Assembly (NCBI GenBank): GCA_913031385.1
Contig: CAJWCT010000004.1
Span: 1-41,135, forward strand
Direction of reading: 5' to 3'
Origin: an uncultured Flavobacteriales bacterium
GTDB taxonomy: Bacteria > Bacteroidota > Bacteroidia > Flavobacteriales > Flavobacteriaceae
Length of the DNA: 41,135 bases
Below the pieces are notes generated by a model. The model was not told the origin of the DNA. It searched no databases and saw only the letters and a list, made by a program, of their open reading frames with translations. Position 1 is the stretch's first letter; every line of letters begins with the position of its first letter. The translations under genes and the position numbers were made by a program. This document shows positions 9,102 through 17,481 of the stretch, one piece after another.

Positions 9102-11078
9102 ATGAATTATCAAAAAACTTCAATAAAAGCAACGCAACATTTAGAGTTATACACTTCAATGTTAAAATCCCGAATGATTGAAGAAAGAATGCTCGTTTTA
9201 CTTAGACAGGGAAAAATTTCAAAATGGTTTTCAGGAATAGGGCAAGAAGCAATATCTGTTGGAGTAACATTAGCTTTAGAGAATGATGAATATATTCTTC
9301 CGATGCATCGAAATTTAGGTGTCTTTACTTCTAGAAACATACCACTTAATAGGTTGTTTTCTCAATGGCAAGGCAAACCTTCTGGTTTTACAAAAGGGAG
9401 AGATAGATCCTTTCATTTTGGCACAAATGAGTACAATATTGTAGGTATGATTTCGCATTTAGGGCCTCAATTAGGGGTTGCAGACGGAATTGCATTATAC
9501 CATCTACTAAATAAAAACAAAAAAGTTACGGCAGTCTTTACAGGCGAAGGAGGAACTAGTCAAGGAGATTTTCACGAAGCGCTAAATGTTGCTTCTGTTT
9601 GGAATTTGCCAGTTATATTTATTATTGAAAACAATGGTTATGGTCTTTCAACACCTATAAATGAACAATATAATTGTAAAAATATCGCTGATAAAGGGGT
9701 AGGGTATGGTATTGAATCCCATATTGTAAATGGAAACAATATTCTTGATGTATATTCAAAGATATCTTCAGTAGCAGCTAAAATTAGAAAAAACCCTAAA
9801 CCTGTATTAATAGAATTTAAAACTTTTAGGATTAGAGGCCATGAAGAAGCTAGCGGAGTAAAATACGTGCCTAAAGAATTAATTAATGAATGGAAAGAAA
9901 AAGATCCAATATCCAATTACGAATCATTTCTTACAGAATCTAAGCTTCTTACAAAAGATGACATAGCCGAAATTAAAAATAAATTTACTGAAGAAATAAC
10001 CCGAAACTTAGAATTAGCTTTTAATGAACCACTTTTAAAACCAGATATAAACACTGAATTAAAAGAAGTTTATAAAGAACATTTATTTAAGCAAGTAAGA
10101 CACTCTAAAAAAACATCTAATTTAAGATTTGTAGACGCTATTTCAGATGGTTTATTTCAATCAATGGAAAAGAATAATAATTTGGTTCTAATGGGGCAAG
10201 ATATAGCAGAGTATGGTGGCGTATTTAAGGTTACTGAAGGTTTTGCTGAAAAGTTTGGAGTAGAAAGGGTTAGGAACACTCCTATATGTGAATCAGCCAT
10301 TATTGAAGTCGCAATGGGACTTTCCATATGTAATACAAAGAGTATTGTTGAATTACAATTTTCAGATTTTATAAGTTCTGGATTTAACCCTGTTGTAAAC
10401 TATTTAGCCAAGTCTTATTATAGATGGGAGCAAAATGCTGATATTGTTCTAAGAATGCCTTGTGGAGCTGGAGTAGGAGCAGGACCTTTTCATTCCCAAA
10501 CAAATGAAGCTTGGTTTACCAAAACACCTGGATTAATTGTGTTATATCCAGCATTTCCCTATGATGCTAAAGGGCTTATAATATCAGCTATTGAAAACCC
10601 AAATCCTGTTTTATTCTTTGAACATAAAGCATTATATAGAAGTATAAGGCAAGAAGTGCCTAAGGATTATTATAATATACCTATTGGAAAAGCTTCAATC
10701 TTAAGATCTGGAAATAGTATTTCGATTATTTCTTATGGGGCAGCTATTCATTATGCTGCAGAAGTTTTAGATAAAAACCCTAATATAAGTGCAGATTTAA
10801 TTGATCTTAGGAGCTTATGTCCATTAGATGTAGAAACTATAATAAATTCAGTAAATAAAACTGGTAAGGCAATTATTCTTCAAGAAGATTCGTTGTTTGG
10901 AGGTTTGGCCTCTGAAATTTCCTCTATAATAATGGAAAATTGCTTTGAATCATTAGATGCACCTGTAAGAAGAGTGGCAAGCTTAAACACTCCAATACCA
11001 TTTGAGGCTAGCTTAGAAAAGCAATATTTACCTTATAGTCGATTTGAAAGTGAGCTAATTGACTTATTTAATTATTAG
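9102..11078 (+). CDS. 2-oxo acid dehydrogenase E1, fused alpha/beta subunits (branched-chain type)
   Basis: N-terminal ThDP E1-alpha motifs (FTGEGGTSQGDFHEALN, IENNGYGLSTP) and C-terminal E1-beta motifs (MGQDIAEYGGVFKVTEGF, TPICESAIIEVAMG, DLRSLCPLD). Confidence 0.93.
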   Translation: MNYQKTSIKATQHLELYTSMLKSRMIEERMLVLLRQGKISKWFSGIGQEAISVGVTLALENDEYILPMHRNLGVFTSRNIPLNRLFSQWQGKPSGFTKGRDRSFHFGTNEYNIVGMISHLGPQLGVADGIALYHLLNKNKKVTAVFTGEGGTSQGDFHEALNVASVWNLPVIFIIENNGYGLSTPINEQYNCKNIADKGVGYGIESHIVNGNNILDVYSKISSVAAKIRKNPKPVLIEFKTFRIRGHEEASGVKYVPKELINEWKEKDPISNYESFLTESKLLTKDDIAEIKNKFTEEITRNLELAFNEPLLKPDINTELKEVYKEHLFKQVRHSKKTSNLRFVDAISDGLFQSMEKNNNLVLMGQDIAEYGGVFKVTEGFAEKFGVERVRNTPICESAIIEVAMGLSICNTKSIVELQFSDFISSGFNPVVNYLAKSYYRWEQNADIVLRMPCGAGVGAGPFHSQTNEAWFTKTPGLIVLYPAFPYDAKGLIISAIENPNPVLFFEHKALYRSIRQEVPKDYYNIPIGKASILRSGNSISIISYGAAIHYAAEVLDKNPNISADLIDLRSLCPLDVETIINSVNKTGKAIILQEDSLFGGLASEISSIIMENCFESLDAPVRRVASLNTPIPFEASLEKQYLPYSRFESELIDLFNY

Positions 11079-12204
11079 TCTGAATATTATTAGCAATTTC
11101 TGTTACTTCAGTTAAAACTCTTAAGAGATTACCACTCCATATTTTACTTATTTCTTCTTTTGTATAACCTCTTTTTAATAATTCCTTAGTAACATTAAAT
11201 GTCTCAGATGCATCAGACCATCCCTGAATTCCTCCACCACCATCAAAATCACTGCTAATTCCTACATGATCTATACCTATTCTTTCAACCATATAATCTA
11301 TGTGATCAACTAAATCTTTAACACTTACTAATTCAGTAGATATATCATCCCTTAAAAACCCAGCTAAAGCTACTGTTTGAACAACACCGCCATTTTTCTT
11401 AATCCAATCTAATTGTTCGTCATCTAAATTTCTTGAATGATTACATAAACTTCTTGCTGAAGAATGAGATGCAATAACAGGTGCACTGCTAATCTCTATC
11501 ATTTGTCTTATAGCTTCTTTAGAAGGATGGGAAACATCAATCATTATCCCAAGTCTGTTCATTTCAAGAATTGCTTCTTTTCCTTTATCACTTAATCCGT
11601 TATGCATCCAATTTTGCCAACCATCACCATATGTGTTACCTTTCTCTCCTGTATTTGAGTCAGAGAATTGACTATGTCCATTATGGGCTAAAGACATATA
11701 TCTTGCTCCAAGATTATAAAACTTTTCAATATTTGATAAATCTTCTCCTAAAGGATATGCATTTTCAACACCAATCATAGCAATCTTTTTTCCTTTTGCA
11801 TTTATCTTATATACATCTTCTTCTGATAATGCAAGCTCAATCTGATCGGGCGCATATTCTTCTACAAGCCTATGAATTGCCTCAAACTTATCAATTGCAT
11901 TTTTATATGCTCTTTTATATCCATTTTCATTTAATGAATCTTGGCCGGTAAAAACAATAAACCAAGCAACATCTAATCCTCCATCTATCATTTTTGGAAG
12001 ATTTACCTGTGAGTCCGTATTTACCGTATAGTTATTCTGATCTGTGAAATTCCTTAAGTTAATATCGCAATGCGTATCAAGAGTTATTATTTCATTATGT
12101 ATTTCCATTGTATTTTTTTCTACAATAATTTCATCTTGATATACTATAAAAAAAGTAATAATAGCAAGAACAATAACTATAATATGATTTTTCTCTTTTG
12201 ACAA
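11068..12204 (-). CDS. Membrane dipeptidase (peptidase M19)
   Basis: DTHCDI, MIGVENAYPLGEDLSNIEKFYNLGARYMSLAHNGHSQFSDS, IDVSHPSKEA, IASHSSARSLCNHSRNL and VGISSDFDGGGG motifs; N-terminal TM anchor. Confidence 0.94.
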   Translation of the reverse strand: MSKEKNHIIVIVLAIITFFIVYQDEIIVEKNTMEIHNEIITLDTHCDINLRNFTDQNNYTVNTDSQVNLPKMIDGGLDVAWFIVFTGQDSLNENGYKRAYKNAIDKFEAIHRLVEEYAPDQIELALSEEDVYKINAKGKKIAMIGVENAYPLGEDLSNIEKFYNLGARYMSLAHNGHSQFSDSNTGEKGNTYGDGWQNWMHNGLSDKGKEAILEMNRLGIMIDVSHPSKEAIRQMIEISSAPVIASHSSARSLCNHSRNLDDEQLDWIKKNGGVVQTVALAGFLRDDISTELVSVKDLVDHIDYMVERIGIDHVGISSDFDGGGGIQGWSDASETFNVTKELLKRGYTKEEISKIWSGNLLRVLTEVTEIANNIQTNN

Positions 12205-12260
12205 TTTGAATATAACTTATTACTAAATACACAATTAAGATAAAATTTTTCGCTTAAAAA

Positions 12261-12293
12261 TTGTTAAATAACTAAGAAAAGTTGTTATTTTTG
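12261..12293 (+). promoter_or_regulatory. Putative Bacteroidota-type promoter (TTG ... TAnnTTTG) for the helicase gene
   Basis: TTG at 12261-12263, 22-nt spacer, TATTTTTG at 12286-12293, 19 nt before the ATG at 12313. Confidence 0.5.
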
Positions 12294-12312
12294 CAAATCT
12301 TCATAAATTAAA

Positions 12313-13824
12313 ATGATAGTAAAAAACGACAAAGATTTGTACACCTATCAAAAGGGAGCAATTTTTAAAATCTTTAAACGATTTGATACTGCTGCTTCTG
12401 ATTATCATTTGCTATATCAACTTCCTACAGGTGGAGGAAAGACCATAATTTTCTCTGAAATAGTAAGACAATATCTTAAAAACCATACCAGTAGAGTAGT
12501 GGTAATGACACATAGAATTGAACTGTGTAATCAAACTTCTAAAGTGCTAACAGAGTTTGGAGTAGAAAATAAAATTATTAACAGTAAGGCTTCTTTAGAT
12601 GATCAAGAAGATTATAGTTGTTTCGTAGCTATGGTAGAAACATTAAACAACAGACTCCTTGATGATAAGCTTGATATTTCAAATGTTGGTCTTGTAATAA
12701 TTGATGAAGCTCATTATAATTCATTTACAAAACTTTTTAAATTTTTTAACACATCATTTATTTTAGGAGTAACAGCAACTCCATTAAGTTCAAATATAAA
12801 TCTTCCTATGAATGATAATTATGACGAATTAATTGTAGGTGAATCTATAAAAGAATTGATTTATAATAAGTTCTTGGCAAAAGCTGATTTATTTACATAT
12901 AATGTTGGTTTAACATCGCTTGTTGTTGGTGCAAATGGAGATTATACAGTTAAATCATCTGAGGACCTTTATACAAATAATGATATGCTCTCTAAATTAG
13001 TTCTAGCATATGAAGAAAAGTGTGTTAATAAAAAAACATTGATTTTTAATAATGGAATTAATACATCTCTAATTGTTTATGATACTTTTAAAAATGCTGG
13101 GTTTGATATTAAGCATTTAGACAATACTGCAACAAAAAAAGAACGAGCTAATATTTTAAAATGGTTTAAAAAAACACCCAATTCGATTCTAACATCAGTC
13201 AGTATTTTAACAACTGGATTTGATGAACCCACAGTTGAGAGTATTATTATTAATAGAGCTACGAAATCCTTAACATTATATTACCAAATGATTGGAAGAG
13301 GATCAAGAATTTTAGATAATAAATTAACATTTGATGTAATAGATTTAGGAAATAATTTCTATAGGTTTGGTCAGTGGGGATCAGATATAAATTGGCAACA
13401 AATTTTCAAATTCCCAAATAATTACTTAGATAGTGTTATTTCAGATGAGGAAATTGAAGGTCGTTTTACATATGAAATGCCTGAAGAAATTCAATCACTT
13501 TTTTCAAATTCAGAAAATTTATACTTTAATGTTAATGAGGTTTATGTTGATTCTATAAGAAATGGTAAGTCCTCAAAAATTGTATTACAAAAAGCTATTG
13601 AACATCATTCAAAAATGTGTGTAGAAAATTCTGGAGATGTTTATGACGCACTAAGCCTAGTTAAGGAGCTTAATGATGATGTAGATCATTTAATAAAGAG
13701 GTATTCTAAATGTATTAGTAAAAGCACTCCTAATTTTCTTGAATGGCTAACTGATGAATACAAGAAGAGATTAAGAACATATATAAGAATTAATTTCGAT
13801 GAAGTTAAAAACCTGGTTCATTAA
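12313..13824 (+). CDS. SF2 DEAD/DEAH-box helicase
   Basis: Walker A LPTGGGKT, IIDEAHYNSF, GVTATPL, and helicase C QMIGRGSR motifs. Confidence 0.92.
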   Translation: MIVKNDKDLYTYQKGAIFKIFKRFDTAASDYHLLYQLPTGGGKTIIFSEIVRQYLKNHTSRVVVMTHRIELCNQTSKVLTEFGVENKIINSKASLDDQEDYSCFVAMVETLNNRLLDDKLDISNVGLVIIDEAHYNSFTKLFKFFNTSFILGVTATPLSSNINLPMNDNYDELIVGESIKELIYNKFLAKADLFTYNVGLTSLVVGANGDYTVKSSEDLYTNNDMLSKLVLAYEEKCVNKKTLIFNNGINTSLIVYDTFKNAGFDIKHLDNTATKKERANILKWFKKTPNSILTSVSILTTGFDEPTVESIIINRATKSLTLYYQMIGRGSRILDNKLTFDVIDLGNNFYRFGQWGSDINWQQIFKFPNNYLDSVISDEEIEGRFTYEMPEEIQSLFSNSENLYFNVNEVYVDSIRNGKSSKIVLQKAIEHHSKMCVENSGDVYDALSLVKELNDDVDHLIKRYSKCISKSTPNFLEWLTDEYKKRLRTYIRINFDEVKNLVH

Positions 13825-13832
13825 AAAATTAA

Positions 13833-14534
13833 ATGTTTATGACTGGACTTGAGATTTATTATTATTTTATCGCAGCATTTTATACAATTTTACCTCCAAT
13901 ATTTATTGTCGGTTACATTTATAGGAAAGACTTGTATGACAAAGAACCTGGCAAGATAATAAGAAAATGTTTTTTGTACGGTATTTTAATTGCAATGCCT
14001 GTAGGATTTTTAGAAATATTTATAGAGAAGACAGGAATTTTTGCTGAAAGCATATTTCTTTATTCATTTTTTGGTGTAGCACTAATAGAAGAAGGAGGAA
14101 AGCTATATGCTCTAATGAAGTACCCTTTCAAACTAAAGGACTTTAACGAGCCTTATGATGGGATATTATACTCTGCAACTATTGGCTTAGGTTTTGCTTT
14201 TATTGAGAATATTTTATACGTATTAGGTAATTTAGATATGGCAAGAGAGATAGCAATGGGTAGAATGTTTACTGCAATTCCTGCTCATGCTGCATTTGGA
14301 GTTTTAATGGGTTATTTTGTAGGCCTAGCAAAATTTGATTTAAAAAACAAAACTAGGTTAGTAATCACAGGGCTTGTTATTGCGACATTAACTCATTGTC
14401 TCTATAATTATTTTATATTCAAATTCAGCAATTCAGTATATATGCTTTTTACTTTTGTTGTATTAATCATTGCATTATATTTATCAAAAATTGCGATAAA
14501 AAAGCATCAAGATAATTCACCTTTTAAAAATTAA
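13833..14534 (+). CDS. PrsW family intramembrane metalloprotease
   Basis: Multi-TM; ALIEEGGKLYALMKY, EPYDGILYSATIGLGFAFIENILY and AIPAHAAFGVLMGYFVGLAKF match PrsW conserved motifs. Confidence 0.9.
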   Translation: MFMTGLEIYYYFIAAFYTILPPIFIVGYIYRKDLYDKEPGKIIRKCFLYGILIAMPVGFLEIFIEKTGIFAESIFLYSFFGVALIEEGGKLYALMKYPFKLKDFNEPYDGILYSATIGLGFAFIENILYVLGNLDMAREIAMGRMFTAIPAHAAFGVLMGYFVGLAKFDLKNKTRLVITGLVIATLTHCLYNYFIFKFSNSVYMLFTFVVLIIALYLSKIAIKKHQDNSPFKN

Positions 14535-14538
14535 TATT

Positions 14539-14934
14539 ATGAAAAAACTATATTTAATTCTAATTGCAACTACTTTAATTATAAGTTGCGAAAACAATAA
14601 AAAAGCAGAAACCGTTACTGTAAAACAAGAAATCTCAATTGTTGATCCAGATATATCGATAGGAGTAAGAGGAAATTGTGGAATGTGTAAAACTACAATT
14701 GAAAAGGCTGCACTTTCTGTTGATGGAGTAGAGGAAGCTTCTTGGAGTACAGCAACAAAAATTCTAGACATAAAAACAAAATCTAGTTTAGATTCAATTG
14801 CAATTAAAATTCATCAAGCTGTAGCAGATTCTGGATACGATACTGAGCTAATGACTTCAACAGAGGAGTCTTACAACAGTTTACCTGGATGCTGCCAATA
14901 TAATAGAGAAATGGTAATAACAAATAATAATTAA
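14539..14934 (+). CDS. Lipoprotein with heavy-metal-associated (HMA) domain
   Basis: Lipobox MKKLYLILIATTLIISC, then GNCGMCKTTIEKAALSVDGVEEASWSTATKILDIK (CxxC HMA fold), plus a C-terminal PGCCQY. Confidence 0.82.
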   Translation: MKKLYLILIATTLIISCENNKKAETVTVKQEISIVDPDISIGVRGNCGMCKTTIEKAALSVDGVEEASWSTATKILDIKTKSSLDSIAIKIHQAVADSGYDTELMTSTEESYNSLPGCCQYNREMVITNNN

Positions 14935-14937
14935 ATC

Positions 14938-15786
14938 GTGTTAAGATTTACGTTTATTTATCTTTTACAAATCACATTTATTGGTAGTTTCTTATTCGTC
15001 GTTTCATGTAAGGGGGATATTGGCTACATATCACCTGGAAATGATCCTAATTTCACTATAATAAGTCACTCAGATCAAGGTTTTTCAACAACTAATAGAA
15101 AAGTCTCTGTTTTTGGTGTTGACATATATGCTGTTTCTGAAGTAAATGATGAGAAACTACTACATGCGACTAATGTTTTGGCACAATATTTAGATAATAA
15201 TGAAGATGGAAATGTTGACAATAATCAAGTTCACGACAAAATGATTGAAAATAAGGCATTTATAATTATGTGGAAAGATGATAATGATTTAGATATTGAC
15301 CCTCCAAATGATAGAATTGGACAAGACTTAGGTGATGATGAAACCAACCCAAATTTTGTTATAAATAATAAACAGGGGCAATTTGATGCTTCATTAGAAG
15401 AAATATGGCATATAATCAGTCATTCTGGCTACGCATATGCTTATCCTGAGGTTTTTGGAGAAAACCCTGGAACTTCTTTAACTAATGCTATGGATATAGC
15501 TAGAGGAGGTTTTTTTACAGAAATACCTAATTCATATCCATCTAGTGCATGGTATTCATATTATGATTACACATGTGAATACGACTGTATGGCCGCTGAA
15601 TACTTTTACTGGGCAATTACATCAATTCTAGGAGCTCAGGAAAATAGGCTAAACGAAATTGGTGATGAATGGATCCTAAATACTAGCGAACTTGTAGAAA
15701 CTGTTGATACCGCTATATACTCATTATTAACGACGGATGAATATAACTTTCCTACAGAACTACCTGACGGTTCTTACAGACATTAA
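14938..15786 (+). CDS. Uncharacterised lipoprotein with an EF-hand-like loop
   Basis: GTG start; lipobox FVVSC; DNNEDGNVDNNQ resembles a Ca-binding EF-hand-type loop; LEEIWHIISHSGYAYAYPEVFGE segment is His-rich. Confidence 0.75.
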   Translation: MLRFTFIYLLQITFIGSFLFVVSCKGDIGYISPGNDPNFTIISHSDQGFSTTNRKVSVFGVDIYAVSEVNDEKLLHATNVLAQYLDNNEDGNVDNNQVHDKMIENKAFIIMWKDDNDLDIDPPNDRIGQDLGDDETNPNFVINNKQGQFDASLEEIWHIISHSGYAYAYPEVFGENPGTSLTNAMDIARGGFFTEIPNSYPSSAWYSYYDYTCEYDCMAAEYFYWAITSILGAQENRLNEIGDEWILNTSELVETVDTAIYSLLTTDEYNFPTELPDGSYRH

Positions 15787-15826
15787 GAATACCAGATAAA
15801 GTGTTCTATAATTTATATTATGTAAA

Positions 15827-15843
15827 ATAGGATTTATTCCTAT
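15827..15843. terminator. Weak hairpin between convergent genes
   Basis: ATAGGA-TTTAT-TCCTAT, a 6-bp stem in the intergenic gap; no strong T-tract. Confidence 0.25.
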
Positions 15844-15850
15844 AATAGAA

Positions 15851-17470
15851 TTAGTTCTTTATTATTCTATGTGTTTCTGCCCTATTATTAAATCTTAGCG
15901 TAATCAAATAAATACCATTCATAAATGAACTAATGTTAATAGGTTCGTCAATGATGGCTTTGCCTTCTAAAATTAGCTTAGAATTTAAATCATATATTTT
16001 ATAACTAATATCTCCATTATAGTTATATCCACTTAAAATTATAGAATTATTGGAAGGATTTGGGCTTATAGTAAATAGCTTTTCAATATTATTATTTCCA
16101 GTTAATGTATTAGTATAGCAATTTTCAGCTACTGAAAATTCTGTTTTTATTAACTCACTAATCTTATTATCAGAAAAGCTTTCATTAGTTGTATGATTAA
16201 AGAATGTAGCATCAATAGCTTGGTCATCAGCTCCTAAATAATCTTGTAATAAAGTGCCAATTGTTTGTCTATAGTCATATTGAAAAGTTTGTATCTGCCA
16301 ATTATTGTCTTCTGATGCCTCTGTTAAGTCAACATTTACTCCTGACACTCCCCCATTTACAGGGTGACCAAAGACAAACATTGGAGCAATTTCTCCATGA
16401 TCGGTACCTAAATTTCCGTTTTCTTTAGCTTTTCTTCCAAATTCTGAGAAAGTAAGACCCACAACATCATCTTGAAATCCTTGAGATTGAATGTCTTCCA
16501 TAAATTGACTGATAGCTCCATCTATTTCTGTCAATAATTCATTATGTGTGCCTATAATATCATTTCCAGATTGAATTTGACTAAAATGAGTGTCAAAACC
16601 ACGCAACTTAACAAGATATACTTTTGATTCTAAACCACCACTAATTAATCTAGCAACTGTTTTTAATTGGTCAGAGATATCTGTATCCTGATAATCTGCA
16701 TTATTAACGCCATTATTAAATGCATTTGAAATTGCTTCAGAATAAGTGTTTGACAACTGGTCATTTTCTATTATATATTGAAGTTCTATCCCATAGTGTG
16801 AGTCTGGAATATAAGTTGGAGGCTGCCCTCCTAACCCACTTAATACTGAGTAAAATCCAGATGCATCTTGACCTTCTATATTAATAGCTAATCCATGTTC
16901 GGCTTCTCCATGAAATCCAAGTGATCCACTTTTAGAACCTATTTCAACACCTAATGGAAATGACGATTCTACAAGGTCATAATAGTATGATTCCATAAAT
17001 CTACCTATCCAACCAGAATCTCCACCATTTAACCAACTATTTCCATCATTTCCTGTATTATATATATCAGTTGATGCAAAATGACTCTTGTTTTGTGAAG
17101 GATAACCTACAGATTGCAATATTCTTAAAATTCCTTGATCATATATGTTTTTTAAACCAACTAATGCTGGATGTAGTCCTAATTGTTGATTATCCGATAA
17201 TGTAGTATCAAGAGTTATAAATGAGTTTGAACCAGAATCTGGTATCCTTAAAGTTGGTCGTAAATTACTATATAGATCATAATTATTTAAAGGAATAACA
17301 GTGTTTAGCCCATCATTTCCTCCTGCTAAATTGATTAAAACTAATTTTCTATTTGTAATATTGCACCCTAGGAAACCTTCTGCAACTTTCAGAGCTGAAG
17401 TTATTTCATACGGGAAAAGCCCCAATGCTGATGCGCTACTAGTAAGTTTTATAAAATTTCTTCTTTTCAA
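15851..17470 (-). CDS. DUF1501 family protein with Tat-like signal and C-terminal T9SS type A sorting domain
   Basis: MKRRNFIKLTSSASALGLFP (twin-arginine); LVLINLAGGNDGLNTVIPL, GFDTHFSQ, TFSEFGRKAKENGNLGTDHGEIAPMFVFG; C-terminus FTISPNPSNNSIILSG...YKIYDLNSKLILEGK...GIYLITLRFNNRAETHRIIKN. Confidence 0.92.
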   Translation of the reverse strand: MKRRNFIKLTSSASALGLFPYEITSALKVAEGFLGCNITNRKLVLINLAGGNDGLNTVIPLNNYDLYSNLRPTLRIPDSGSNSFITLDTTLSDNQQLGLHPALVGLKNIYDQGILRILQSVGYPSQNKSHFASTDIYNTGNDGNSWLNGGDSGWIGRFMESYYYDLVESSFPLGVEIGSKSGSLGFHGEAEHGLAINIEGQDASGFYSVLSGLGGQPPTYIPDSHYGIELQYIIENDQLSNTYSEAISNAFNNGVNNADYQDTDISDQLKTVARLISGGLESKVYLVKLRGFDTHFSQIQSGNDIIGTHNELLTEIDGAISQFMEDIQSQGFQDDVVGLTFSEFGRKAKENGNLGTDHGEIAPMFVFGHPVNGGVSGVNVDLTEASEDNNWQIQTFQYDYRQTIGTLLQDYLGADDQAIDATFFNHTTNESFSDNKISELIKTEFSVAENCYTNTLTGNNNIEKLFTISPNPSNNSIILSGYNYNGDISYKIYDLNSKLILEGKAIIDEPINISSFMNGIYLITLRFNNRAETHRIIKN

Positions 17471-17481
17471 TTTTTAAATAG

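Noticed and set aside
9110-9916. Minus-strand ORFs (9110-9340, 9638-9916) inside the E1 gene
   Set aside because: Antisense to a clear conserved dehydrogenase; composition typical of shadow ORFs.
11571-11780. Plus-strand ORF inside the dipeptidase gene
   Set aside because: Antisense to the conserved M19 CDS; no independent support.
14517-14771. Minus-strand ORF opposite the HMA lipoprotein
   Set aside because: Antisense shadow; the plus-strand gene has a lipobox and HMA motif.
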